NCBI GenBank assembly: GCA_016288155.1 | Contig: JAEEYP010000063.1 | Location: 62,001-126,000 of the forward strand | Length of the DNA stretch: 64,000 bases | DNA from: Clostridiales bacterium | GTDB taxonomy: Bacteria > Bacillota > Clostridia > Oscillospirales > CAG-272 | Reading direction: 5' to 3' | In this document: positions 8,382 through 17,070 of the stretch, piece after piece | Layout: each line of letters opens with the position of its first letter | Position numbering within the stretch: position 1 is the stretch's first letter | Program-made: the position numbers and the translations under genes | The notes under the pieces: model-generated | What the model saw: the letters and a program-made list of their open reading frames with translations, nothing else | Told to the model about the DNA's origin: nothing | Databases searched by the model: none

Positions 8382-9049
8382 AAGAACGGCAGGAGACCGA
8401 TCAGCCAGTTCATGCCGTTGTAAATCAAATTATGCACGTAGAGCAGCGGCGTCCGCAATACTCCGAGAAAGAGCAGCAGAACGAGCGCAAGAGAGATATA
8501 CCGCTCGTACTGATAGATAGTATAAGCGATCTTTGCCGGCAGAAGGGCCGTAAGGATCCGCGAGCCGTCAAGAGGCGGGATCGGGAGGAGATTAAATACC
8601 GCCAGGTAGATATTCAGACTGGCAAACCATCCGAAAAAGGTACACGCCACGTAGAGCAGATCCGCCCCGAAACTGCCTGTATCCGCGACGCCGCTCCACA
8701 GCGCCGCAAAGATCCGCAGAAGCAGGATCCCGACGAAAGCGAGGATCAGATTCATCGTGACGCCCGCAAGAGCTACGAGGATCATGTCCCTGCGCGGCTT
8801 TTTGAAATTTCTTGAATTGACCGGCACCGGCCGCGCCCAGCCGAAATGGAACAGGATCATGCAGATCGTGCCGATCGGATCGAGGTGCTTGAGCGGATTC
8901 AGCGTGAGCCGCCCGAGCTTGAGCGCAGTGTCGTCGCCGCAGCGGTACGCCACGTATCCGTGCGCGTATTCGTGAAAGGTGAGCGCGACCAGGATAGCGG
9001 GGATCGTGTACAGAAGTTCGAGCAGGTTTTCCCGCAGCGCGTCCGTCAT
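8378..9049 (-). CDS. Site-2 protease family (M50) membrane metalloprotease
   Basis: A 223-residue polytopic protein with the zinc motif HEYAH (about residues 26-30) in the first hydrophobic segment and the third zinc ligand in NLLPIPPLDGSRI near residue 155. These short YwhC-type S2P homologues lack PDZ domains, and their substrates are mostly unknown. It sits between lysA and scpA with four-base overlaps on both sides, a frequent arrangement in Clostridia. Association with ScpAB is genomic only. Confidence 0.9.
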   Translation of the reverse strand: MTDALRENLLELLYTIPAILVALTFHEYAHGYVAYRCGDDTALKLGRLTLNPLKHLDPIGTICMILFHFGWARPVPVNSRNFKKPRRDMILVALAGVTMNLILAFVGILLLRIFAALWSGVADTGSFGADLLYVACTFFGWFASLNIYLAVFNLLPIPPLDGSRILTALLPAKIAYTIYQYERYISLALVLLLFLGVLRTPLLYVHNLIYNGMNWLIGLLPFL

Positions 9050-10377
9050 GGGCTCACCTCTTCCGAGGCGGTATCCGGCGGCACCTCGTCCAGCGCGTAC
9101 AGATCCTCCCAGCGCTCGCGGCGTACGGCGACGGTCGCTTTGCCTTCCGAAATCTCAATAACGGGCGGCTTGGGGATGCGGTTGTAATGCGAAGCCATGG
9201 AATAGTTGTAGGCGCCGGTCACGAGCACGGCGAGGATATCACCGCGGCGGGGCCGGACGACGGACACGTTTTCCGCGATGAGATCGCCGCTTTCGCAGCA
9301 GCGACCCGCCACGGTGCAGGGAAAGTCAGGCGCGGCGTCGGCATGCTCCGCGTGAAGGACCGTGTATCGGGACTGATACAGCGTATAGCGCGGATTGTCC
9401 GGCATGCCGCCGTCAATGGAAACGTAGTTGCGGAAGCCGGGGATCTCCTTGACGCTTCCGACGGTGTAGAGCGTCACGCCGGCGGCGGCGACGAGAGAAC
9501 GTCCCGGTTCCATAAGGATCGTCGGACGTTCGATGCGGTACCGTTCGCACCGCTGATCCAGTTCTTTCCCGAGTGCACAGACATAGGAGGGATAGTCGAT
9601 CGTCGGATCGTCTTCCGTATAGCGGACGCCGAAGCCGCCGCCGAGATTGAGGATCGTTCCCGCGTAGCCGTGTGCTTGGCGCATGCGTGCAATGAAGCCG
9701 GTCATGATATCGGCGGCGTCGGCGAACGGCTCGATCTCGAAGATCTGCGAACCGATATGACAATGCAGTCCGTCGAGGACGAGATGCGGCTTGCGCATGG
9801 CGGCGCAGAGGATCGCTTCGGCGGCTCCCGTCACGATCGCACTGCCGAATTTGGAATCCACGTTGCCGGTGATGATCTTGCGGTGCGTGTGCGGATCGAT
9901 CCCGGGCGTGATGCGCAGAAGGATCTTCGCCGTGACGTTCATCGCGGCGGCGAGATCCTCCAGTGCGTCCAGCTCGTCCATCGAATCAACGACGATATGA
10001 CCGACGCCGAGCGAAAGCGCCGTGCGCAGATCCTCGTCCGTTTTATTGTTGCCATGGAAGAATACGTCTGACATCGGAAAGCCCGCGTGCCGGGCGGTCA
10101 GGATCTCGCCGGGCGAGACGCAGTCCGCGTACAGCCCTTCCTCTGCCATGATGCGGTAGATTCTCGTACAGCAGAGCGCCTTTCCGGCGTACACCGGTGC
10201 GGAAGCGCTCCCGAAGGCGGCGGCAAACGATTTCTTGTACATGCGGCACATCGCGCGCACGTGATCGGTGTCCAGAAGATACAGAGGCGTGCCGTACTCT
10301 TTGGCCAGCTTGACGGTATCCAGTCCGCCGAGTGTGAGATGTCCTTCCGCATTGACGCCGTAACAGGAGTGAAGCAT
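9046..10377 (-). CDS. lysA: Diaminopimelate decarboxylase
   Basis: PLP enzyme that decarboxylates meso-diaminopimelate to L-lysine. The barrel has the PLP lysine in VYAGKAL, HGNNKT, the glycine-rich phosphate loop NLGGGFG and the C-terminal EPGRSLVA. A frame extension reaches a TTG at 10395, but the ATG at 10377 has AAAAGGA upstream at good spacing and is preferred; the product is then 443 residues. The stop overlaps the start of the site-2 protease gene. Confidence 0.94.
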   Translation of the reverse strand: MLHSCYGVNAEGHLTLGGLDTVKLAKEYGTPLYLLDTDHVRAMCRMYKKSFAAAFGSASAPVYAGKALCCTRIYRIMAEEGLYADCVSPGEILTARHAGFPMSDVFFHGNNKTDEDLRTALSLGVGHIVVDSMDELDALEDLAAAMNVTAKILLRITPGIDPHTHRKIITGNVDSKFGSAIVTGAAEAILCAAMRKPHLVLDGLHCHIGSQIFEIEPFADAADIMTGFIARMRQAHGYAGTILNLGGGFGVRYTEDDPTIDYPSYVCALGKELDQRCERYRIERPTILMEPGRSLVAAAGVTLYTVGSVKEIPGFRNYVSIDGGMPDNPRYTLYQSRYTVLHAEHADAAPDFPCTVAGRCCESGDLIAENVSVVRPRRGDILAVLVTGAYNYSMASHYNRIPKPPVIEISEGKATVAVRRERWEDLYALDEVPPDTASEEVSP

Positions 10378-10417
10378 ACGTATCGTCCTTTTCAAAGTGG
10401 AATTTTTAGTCCCGATC

Positions 10418-11020
10418 TTAAAGACCGGCGTACCGTACGATCTCTCGCCAGACCTCGTTCCGTCCCTCGCCGTCGTGTACGGAATAGAAGATCACGGAGG
10501 CGGCGGCGGAGCAGAGCGGATCCTTTTGAAACTTTTCCTCGGACTCTTTTCGCTGCGTCGCGTTCAGCTTGTCCGCTTTCGTGGCGACGATGAGATGGGG
10601 GAGAGAAGCGCTGCGCAGATACCGGAGCATATCCCGGTCGTCGGCGGTCGGACCGACGTAGGAATCGATGAGCTGTACCACGAGACGCAACAGATCGATG
10701 CGCGGATTCGCGGTGAAATACCCGTCCGTCAGGCGTGACCAGCGCTGTTTATCCTCCTGAGAGCGTTTCGCGTAGCCGTATCCGGGAAGATCCACAAAAA
10801 ACAGCCGCCCGTCCACGTCGTAGAAGTTGACGGTGATCGTTTTCCCCGGCGCACCGCTCACGTGTGCGAGCGATTTCCGGTTGAGCAGGGAATTGATGAG
10901 CGAGCTTTTCCCGACGTTGGAACGTCCGGAAAAGACGATCTGCGGGACAGGATCGGCGGGGAACTGCTGCGGCAGTCCGGCGCTTATGCGCAGCGAGGCG
11001 TTGTTGAGGTTCAGTCTCAT
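10418..11020 (-). CDS. engB: Ribosome-biogenesis GTPase EngB/YsxC
   Basis: A 200-residue essential GTPase needed for late 50S assembly. G1 is GRSNVGKSSLIN, G3 is DLPGYGYA, G4 ATKADK and G5 near SAAASVIFYSVHDG. AAGGA lies eight bases before the ATG. It follows lon by three bases, the same lon-engB order as in Bacillus. Confidence 0.95.
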   Translation of the reverse strand: MRLNLNNASLRISAGLPQQFPADPVPQIVFSGRSNVGKSSLINSLLNRKSLAHVSGAPGKTITVNFYDVDGRLFFVDLPGYGYAKRSQEDKQRWSRLTDGYFTANPRIDLLRLVVQLIDSYVGPTADDRDMLRYLRSASLPHLIVATKADKLNATQRKESEEKFQKDPLCSAAASVIFYSVHDGEGRNEVWREIVRYAGL

Positions 11021-11023
11021 CGG

Positions 11024-13459
11024 TCACATCCTTGCGGGAACGCGCATGCCGTCGGCCGGGATCACGGGGAACTCCGCGGATTCGTCGGAAAGCGGGCTCA
11101 GCGCCTCGTGCTGTACGGTCGGCAGCGGGAGTACGATCGCCGCGCGCAGGACCTCCTGTGCCGTCCGGCAGGGGACAAAGCAGAGCTGTTTGCGCACGAC
11201 GGGATCGATCTCCTCGAGGTCTCTCTGGTTGTCGGCGGGGATGAGCACGGTATTCACCCCGGCGGACCAGGCGGCGGTCGTTTTTTCCTTTAGTCCGCCG
11301 ATCGCCAGGACGCGTCCCGTCAGCGTCAGCTCGCCTGTCATGGCGATATCACGGTGTACGGGATTGCCGGAAAGCGCGCTCGTCAGCGAAGTGAGGATCG
11401 AAACGCCGGCGGACGGTCCGTCCTTCGGTACGGCGCCTTCCGGGACGTGGATATGGATGTCTTTCGTCTTGTAGAAATCCGGATCGACCCGGAGTTCCGC
11501 GGCGTGCGCGCGTATGTAGCTGACGGCAAGATGGGCGGATTCCTTCATCACGTCGCCGAGCGAGCCGGTCAGCTCCAGCTTGCCCGTCCCTTCCATGATG
11601 ACGGTCTCGATGCGGAGCAGATCTCCGCCGGATTCCGTGTAGGCAAGTCCGTTGACGACTCCGATCGGATCGGCGTCAAAGATTCGATCCGGGATCATTT
11701 TGCGCACGCCCAGATACGAGACGACGTCTTCGGCGCGGACCGTCAGTGTTTTGATCTTGCTTTCGACGATGCGGCGCGCCGCCTTGCGGCAGACGGCGCC
11801 GATCTCTCTTTCCAGATTCCGCACGCCGGATTCGCGCGTGTAACCGTCGATGATCTCATGTATGGCGTCGTCCGAAAAACGGAGCATCCGCCGCGTGAGT
11901 CCGTGGCGTTTGAGCTGCTTGGGAATCAGATGGTTCTTGGCGATCGCCAGTTTTTCATTTTTCGTGTACGTCGTCAGTTCGAGGATCTCCATACGGTCGA
12001 TCAGCGGACGCGGTACCGTATCCAGCGTGTTCGCCGTGGCGATGAATACACAGTCGGAGAGATCGAGCGGCATTTCGATAAAGTGGTCGCGGAAGGTCTT
12101 GTTCTGCTCGGAGTCGAGTACTTCGAGAAGGGCGGACGCCGGATCGCCGTGCGCGTCCGAACACATTTTGTCAACTTCATCGAGAAGGATCAGCGGGTTG
12201 CGCGTGCCCGCCTGGACGAGCGCGTTCACGATCCTGCCGGGCATCGCGCCGATGTACGTCTTGCGGTGACCGCGGATATCCGCTTCGTCCCGGATCCCGC
12301 CGAGGGAAACACGGACGTATTTGCGGTGCATGGCGCGGGCGATCGACGCGGCGAGCGACGTCTTCCCGATGCCGGGAGGACCGACGAAGCAGAGGATCTG
12401 GCTTTTCAGATTCGGGGAAAGCTGGCGGACGGCAATGTATTCGAGGATGCGGTCTTTTACTTTCTCCAGCCCGTCGTGGTCGGCGTCGAGTATCTTTTTG
12501 GCCGCAGCGACGTCGGCGCGGTCTGCCGAGGATTTGGACCACGGGATCTCAAGACAAGTATCCAGATACGTGCGGAGAACGGAGGCCTCCGGCGAGCCGT
12601 ACTGCGTTTTGTTGAGACGGCCGACCTCTTTCAAAAGCTTTTGTTCCACTTCCTTGGGAAGATGCGCTTTGGCGATCTTGTCGTAGTATTCCTCTACTTC
12701 GTCGCCGGAATCCATGCCGAGCTCGCCCTGGATCACCTTGAGCTGTTCGCGCAGATAATAGTCCCGCTGATTGTCGTCGATCTGTTCTCTGACGCGCTGA
12801 TGGATGCTCGCTTCCGTCTGAAGAAGCTCCGCCTCACCGTCGAGCAGGATCGTCAGCTTTTCCAGACGTCTGAGCGGCTCGTACATTTCAAGGATCTGCT
12901 GTTTGTCTTCAAGCCGAACCAGTGCGTTCGAAGCGATGAAATCGGCGAGAAGACCGGGATTCTTCAGCGCTTTGGCGGTCAGGAGCAGCTCGTCGGTAGA
13001 GGAAGGGATATACTTTACCATGTTTTCGAGGGCCGTCAGTGCCTCGTTCATCAGCGCCTCGACTTTGACGTCTCCGCCGAGGGAACGGTCGATGGATACG
13101 GTCTTCGACATGACTTCCGCGTTCATGTGATCTTCGCCGACGGCATAGGCGGTCACGGTGGCGCGGCAGATCCCTTCGGCGATCACGCGCAGATGACCTT
13201 CCGAAGTCTTCAGCGTCTGACGGATCTTCGCGACGACGCCGACGGTGTACAGATCCTGCGGCTGCGGGTATTCTTTGTCCAGTTCCTTCTGTGAGACGAG
13301 GAATATATACATATCCGATGCAGACGCGGTGCTGCATGCGGAAATGGAAATGTCCCGAGACAGCTCAAAGTTCAAAGGAAGAGCGGGAAAAGCCACGATG
13401 CCGCGAAGCGGGATGACGGGAAGCGTGAGCTTTTCGATTTTTTCGATGTATTTCGGCAT
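11024..13459 (-). CDS. lon: ATP-dependent protease Lon (LonA)
   Basis: Hexameric cytosolic protease degrading misfolded and regulatory proteins. Order: LON N-domain (LPVIPLRGIVAFPALPLNF), coiled-coil region, AAA+ module with Walker A GPPGIGKTS (about 360-368) and Walker B LILLDEVDKM, and a protease domain with the catalytic serine in PKDGPSAGVSI and lysine in GGLKEKTTAAWSAG. I chose the ATG at 13459 (811 residues) because AAAGGAGG lies seven bases upstream; a further in-frame ATG two codons earlier is one base from it. No CIRCE or CtsR site is evident upstream. Confidence 0.96.
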   Translation of the reverse strand: MPKYIEKIEKLTLPVIPLRGIVAFPALPLNFELSRDISISACSTASASDMYIFLVSQKELDKEYPQPQDLYTVGVVAKIRQTLKTSEGHLRVIAEGICRATVTAYAVGEDHMNAEVMSKTVSIDRSLGGDVKVEALMNEALTALENMVKYIPSSTDELLLTAKALKNPGLLADFIASNALVRLEDKQQILEMYEPLRRLEKLTILLDGEAELLQTEASIHQRVREQIDDNQRDYYLREQLKVIQGELGMDSGDEVEEYYDKIAKAHLPKEVEQKLLKEVGRLNKTQYGSPEASVLRTYLDTCLEIPWSKSSADRADVAAAKKILDADHDGLEKVKDRILEYIAVRQLSPNLKSQILCFVGPPGIGKTSLAASIARAMHRKYVRVSLGGIRDEADIRGHRKTYIGAMPGRIVNALVQAGTRNPLILLDEVDKMCSDAHGDPASALLEVLDSEQNKTFRDHFIEMPLDLSDCVFIATANTLDTVPRPLIDRMEILELTTYTKNEKLAIAKNHLIPKQLKRHGLTRRMLRFSDDAIHEIIDGYTRESGVRNLEREIGAVCRKAARRIVESKIKTLTVRAEDVVSYLGVRKMIPDRIFDADPIGVVNGLAYTESGGDLLRIETVIMEGTGKLELTGSLGDVMKESAHLAVSYIRAHAAELRVDPDFYKTKDIHIHVPEGAVPKDGPSAGVSILTSLTSALSGNPVHRDIAMTGELTLTGRVLAIGGLKEKTTAAWSAGVNTVLIPADNQRDLEEIDPVVRKQLCFVPCRTAQEVLRAAIVLPLPTVQHEALSPLSDESAEFPVIPADGMRVPARM

Positions 13460-13489
13460 ATACATGCCTCCTTTCCGGGGAATCATTTT

Positions 13490-13518
13490 ATTATATCACA
13501 AAATGCGAAAAAAATCCA
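13490..13518 (-). promoter_or_regulatory. Probable promoter of the lon operon
   Basis: A clear minus-strand TATAAT (13490-13495) lies 31 bases before the lon start. The best -35 candidate 17 bases upstream is only TGGATT (13513-13518), so this is a weak or activator-dependent promoter. Confidence 0.55.
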
Positions 13519-13610
13519 CACTGTGGGCGCAGTCGGATGAGAATTTTCAATTCGTACATATTCATCCGTAAAAGAGCGTATTTCGGGGGGCGAAAATGAG
13601 CGGACGCTTC

Positions 13611-13639
13611 TTGACAGGCACCGCCGCCGGTGGTATACT
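13611..13639 (+). promoter_or_regulatory. Sigma-A promoter of the 13679-18245 operon
   Basis: TTGACA (13611-13616), a 17-base spacer and TATACT (13634-13639) give a near-consensus promoter about 40 bases before the GTG start at 13679. Confidence 0.87.
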
Positions 13640-13678
13640 GATTGTAAACGAAGGCTATGGAAAGGAGAGACGCCGGAC

Positions 13679-14581
13679 GTGAAACGGAAAACCCGCCTGA
13701 AAACGATCCTTTGTTTTTTGCTTGCCGTACTTCTCGTGCAGGGCGCTTTCTCTCTTTTCTGTACGACGGAAATGCTGGAGAAACTCCTGCCGCTCTGCTT
13801 CTCTGCGATCGGAGAACGCGTCACGCCGAACGACAATTCCTACACGGAGTATTACGATATCCGGCGCAGCAGCAGCGGGGCGGACGTGATCGCCGTCGGG
13901 ATCGATTTTTCCTGCGCCGAGAGCTATACGCTGATGACGGACCTGATCGTTTCGATCAAGCATACCACGGACGTAGGAACGGTATTGTTCGATACGGATG
14001 AGGGGCAGGATATGATCGTGAAGATCCTTTCCTCCTCGGCCGGGTATGAACGCGGATCGTATATCGAACAGCTGCGTCGGGATACGGAATACAGCGACGC
14101 GTTTTATTCTTTCCTTGCCGCACTGGGCGAGCTCAACGACAAGTATCCTCCGCAGCGCCGACTTTCCTGCAGGGTCGTCGATCTTCCGGCGCGTTCCGAT
14201 GAGGAAGCGAGCGCCGCGGCGCGGGCGTCGGCGCTGTACGAGGCGGCGCAAAAAGCGGCCGCCGGAACGGGGCGTGCCGTTTTTGTCATCGCGGATACCG
14301 CCGATATGGACGACGGCAGTCCGCTCCGCGCGGAAAGTGAAGAACTGTTTCCGCTGCTCTGTCTGTACCGCTCGGCCTATATAGGGGACGAGACGAGCAT
14401 CTGCGTCGTCGACCGTTCCCGCCTGTCGTTTTTCGACCGTATGTATTCCGCGGCGTCGACGCACAGCACCGGCGTCCGTATGACACCGCACTACTCCGAA
14501 GAACATCTGACCGCGTATTTCTTTGTGATACGGAATCCGTCCTACGTGCAGCATACCCCCTGCGACGGTGAAGACGAGTAA
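13679..14581 (+). CDS. Signal-anchored extracytoplasmic protein of unknown function
   Basis: I do not recognise this 300-residue protein. It starts at GTG (AAAGGAG ends 11 bases upstream) with a basic N-terminus and one hydrophobic segment (residues 9-27), so it is exported or membrane-anchored. The body has alternating beta/alpha character: ADVIAVGIDFSCAESYTLMTDLIVSI, VGTVLFDTDEG and RAVFVIADTADMDDG. This faintly recalls ChaN/erythromycin-esterase-like folds, but I see no decisive metal or catalytic motif. It is the first gene of the operon that continues into rqcH and tmcAL. Confidence 0.72.
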   Translation: MKRKTRLKTILCFLLAVLLVQGAFSLFCTTEMLEKLLPLCFSAIGERVTPNDNSYTEYYDIRRSSSGADVIAVGIDFSCAESYTLMTDLIVSIKHTTDVGTVLFDTDEGQDMIVKILSSSAGYERGSYIEQLRRDTEYSDAFYSFLAALGELNDKYPPQRRLSCRVVDLPARSDEEASAAARASALYEAAQKAAAGTGRAVFVIADTADMDDGSPLRAESEELFPLLCLYRSAYIGDETSICVVDRSRLSFFDRMYSAASTHSTGVRMTPHYSEEHLTAYFFVIRNPSYVQHTPCDGEDE

Positions 14582-14586
14582 AGGAG

Positions 14587-15294
14587 ATGAATGCGTTGAT
14601 CCGCTGCGAGGATGCAGATTTTGCTGATTTTTCCCTGAGAGAAGGCGATATCGCCGTCCCGGTCGAAATATTCCGGTCCGTCGCCGCCGCGGAGGCGGAT
14701 CTGCTGGTCTATCCGGAGTTTCTGCCGCAGGCAGAGGCGTTTCTCCGCCTGCACGGGGGCGATCCGTTCTCTCAGACGGCGGCCGCTTTTTGGCTTGATA
14801 CGCTGAACGGGCAGATGCATGACAAAGGATTCGATCCCTCGCCGGACGGCGCCGTCCTTATCCGCGAGTTTTCCGTCGGTTTGCCGGGTTCCGTACGAAT
14901 CGAGACGGTTCTTCCCGGCACCGTCCTTGTGGAATCCGATGAGGAATGCGCACATTTCGTCAATGCGACGACGCATACGCTTGAGCCGGAGGACGGACAT
15001 CCGTGCGCCGTACATATCCGTGACGGCGTCATAGCGGCGTATGCCGCGGAAAATGACGGTGAGAACGAGGACGGCGTCGAGATCCACGTCGAATGTGCTC
15101 CGCAATACAGACGGTGCGGATATGCATCTTCCTGCGCGGCGCTTCTGACACAGTCGCTCCTCGCGCGCGGAAAAAACGTTTTGTACCGCTGTCGGGCGCA
15201 GAACGCCGCATCCGCGGGAGTTGCCGCTAAGGTCGGATTCGTTCAGACCGGGCTCCGCCTCAGTTTCGTATATTATCGTTCGAATAGGCTTTGA
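14587..15294 (+). CDS. GNAT-family N-acetyltransferase
   Basis: A 235-residue protein whose C-terminal third is a GNAT domain: VEIHVECAPQYRRCGYASSCAALLTQSLLARG (acetyl-CoA loop YRRCGYA) and NAASAGVAAKVGFVQTG, the usual N-x-AS-x2-x-x-x-x-GF ending. The N-terminal part matches no family I recognise. AAAGGAG directly abuts the ATG at 14587, which is too close; a TTG three codons later (14596) has ideal spacing and may be the true start. It lies just after the unknown exported protein. Confidence 0.82.
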   Translation: MNALIRCEDADFADFSLREGDIAVPVEIFRSVAAAEADLLVYPEFLPQAEAFLRLHGGDPFSQTAAAFWLDTLNGQMHDKGFDPSPDGAVLIREFSVGLPGSVRIETVLPGTVLVESDEECAHFVNATTHTLEPEDGHPCAVHIRDGVIAAYAAENDGENEDGVEIHVECAPQYRRCGYASSCAALLTQSLLARGKNVLYRCRAQNAASAGVAAKVGFVQTGLRLSFVYYRSNRL

Positions 15295-15315
15295 CGCCTG
15301 CATGGAGGTATACGT

Positions 15316-17070
15316 ATGCCTTTTGACGCCGGTATGCTGCGCTGTGTCGTGCGTGAGATCGATCCCATCCTGCGCGGCGGGAAGGTAGAGAAGATCTATA
15401 TGCCGCAAAAGGATACGGTCGTTCTCTCGATAAAAAACGGCAGGGAAGCGTACAGACTGCTCATCAACGCGGGACCATCCTCGCCCCGTCTCTGCATCAC
15501 AAGCGAAAAAACGGAGAATCCGGCGGTACCGCCGATGCTCTGCATGATGCTGCGCAAGCATCTGTCCGGTGCGATCGTAACGGATATCCGCCAGCTCGGC
15601 TTTGAGCGCGCTGCCCGTATTTCCTTTGATACCTATGATGCGCTCGGCTTTCGTACCACGAAGCATCTGATCGCCGAGATCATGGGAAAGTACAGTAATC
15701 TCATCTTTACGGATGCGGACGAAAAGATCCTGTCGATCCTCAAACCCGTTGATTTTTCCGTGAGTCAGAAGCGGCAGCTTTTGCCCGGTATCCCGTATGA
15801 AATGCCGCCGGCGCAGGACAAGGCGGATCCGACTGCCGTGGACGAGGGAACTTTCAACCGTATTCTTGCCGCCGCGGAGGGGACGCAGACGGCGGAAACT
15901 GCTCTTACTTCCGCTTTTTACGGGATAGCGGGGGTGACCGCGCGGGAGATCGCGCTGCGCGCGGGAGGGAGGACGGATGCAGCGCTCGACGAATGCTCTA
16001 TGCGGCTGTGGACGGAATTCAACGCGTATCAGCGCGCGATCTGCGGAGAGGGAGCGTGTCCTACGCTCGTGGCGGACGCGGACGGAACGCCAAAGGAATT
16101 TTTGTATATGGACGTCCGGCAGTATGGTGACAGAATGGTCTGTACGCATCCCGATACCTTTTGTGCGCTGATCGATTCCTTCTACCGGGAGCGGAGCCGC
16201 AAGGATTCCTTGCGGCAGCGTGCCTCCGACATTCTTCATATCCTTTCCGCGGCGCAGTCCCGCGTGGAGCGGAAGATCGCGCTGCAGACACGGGAACTTG
16301 AGGAATGCGCGGACGGAGAACGCTATCGCCTGTGGGGGGATCTGATCACGGCAGGGTTGTATCGGATGAAAAAAGGCGTGGATTCCGTCGTCCTCGAAAA
16401 TTACTACGACGGCGGAACGCCCGTTGAGATCCCGCTCGACAGGACGCTCACTCCTTCGCAGAACGCGCAGAAATATTACAAGAAATACACGAAATCGAAA
16501 AACGCCCGCACCCATCTGACAGAACAGCTTGCACGCGGAAAGGAAGAACTCGCCTATCTTGCCTCGGTCAGCGACGCACTTACACGTGCGGAAAACGAAC
16601 GGGATCTGACGGAGGTGCGCGACGAGCTGTATCACAGCGGATACGCGTCCCGTATGAAGAATTACACCGCGAAAAAACAGGCGGCGCCGTCTTTGATACG
16701 CTTCCGGACGGATGACGGACGACTCGTATACTGCGGCAAAAACAATACGGCGAACGACTATTTGACGACGAAGCTCGCATCCCGGTCGGATTGGTGGTTC
16801 CACGTGAAGAATCAGCCGGGATCTCACGTCGTGATGCAGTCGGCGGGGGACGCAGACGAACCGACGGAACGGGATTTCACACAAGCCGCCATGATCGCGG
16901 CGTTTCATTCGAAAGCGGCTGACGGCGTATCCGTACCGGTAGATTATACGCACGTCCACGCGGTGAAAAAACCGGCGGGCAGCAAACCGGGATTTGTGAT
17001 CTACACGACGAACTGGACGGCGTACGTTACGCCGGACAAGCAGACGGTCGAGCGTCTGAGACTGCCATGA
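15316..17070 (+). CDS. rqcH: RqcH (NFACT/Rqc2 homologue) ribosome quality-control protein
   Basis: The 584-residue protein binds stalled 50S-peptidyl-tRNA and recruits tRNA-Ala to add C-terminal alanine tails. NFACT-N starts MPFDAGMLRCVVREIDPILRGGKVEKIYMPQ. A middle coiled coil follows (KYYKKYTKSKNARTHLTEQLARGKEEL), then NFACT-R (DDGRLVYCGKNNTANDYLTTKLASRSDWWFHVKNQPGSHVV). Proteins of this family were earlier named fibronectin-binding FbpA. GGAGG lies seven bases before the ATG. It overlaps tmcAL by four bases. Confidence 0.93.
   Translation: MPFDAGMLRCVVREIDPILRGGKVEKIYMPQKDTVVLSIKNGREAYRLLINAGPSSPRLCITSEKTENPAVPPMLCMMLRKHLSGAIVTDIRQLGFERAARISFDTYDALGFRTTKHLIAEIMGKYSNLIFTDADEKILSILKPVDFSVSQKRQLLPGIPYEMPPAQDKADPTAVDEGTFNRILAAAEGTQTAETALTSAFYGIAGVTAREIALRAGGRTDAALDECSMRLWTEFNAYQRAICGEGACPTLVADADGTPKEFLYMDVRQYGDRMVCTHPDTFCALIDSFYRERSRKDSLRQRASDILHILSAAQSRVERKIALQTRELEECADGERYRLWGDLITAGLYRMKKGVDSVVLENYYDGGTPVEIPLDRTLTPSQNAQKYYKKYTKSKNARTHLTEQLARGKEELAYLASVSDALTRAENERDLTEVRDELYHSGYASRMKNYTAKKQAAPSLIRFRTDDGRLVYCGKNNTANDYLTTKLASRSDWWFHVKNQPGSHVVMQSAGDADEPTERDFTQAAMIAAFHSKAADGVSVPVDYTHVHAVKKPAGSKPGFVIYTTNWTAYVTPDKQTVERLRLP

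Noticed and set aside
11354-13294. A 646-codon plus-strand frame opposite lon
   Set aside because: It mirrors lon, whose domains and motifs are complete on the minus strand.
14542-16959. An 805-codon minus-strand frame opposite the GNAT gene and rqcH
   Set aside because: Arginine- and histidine-rich shadow with no family pattern; rqcH is intact on the plus strand.
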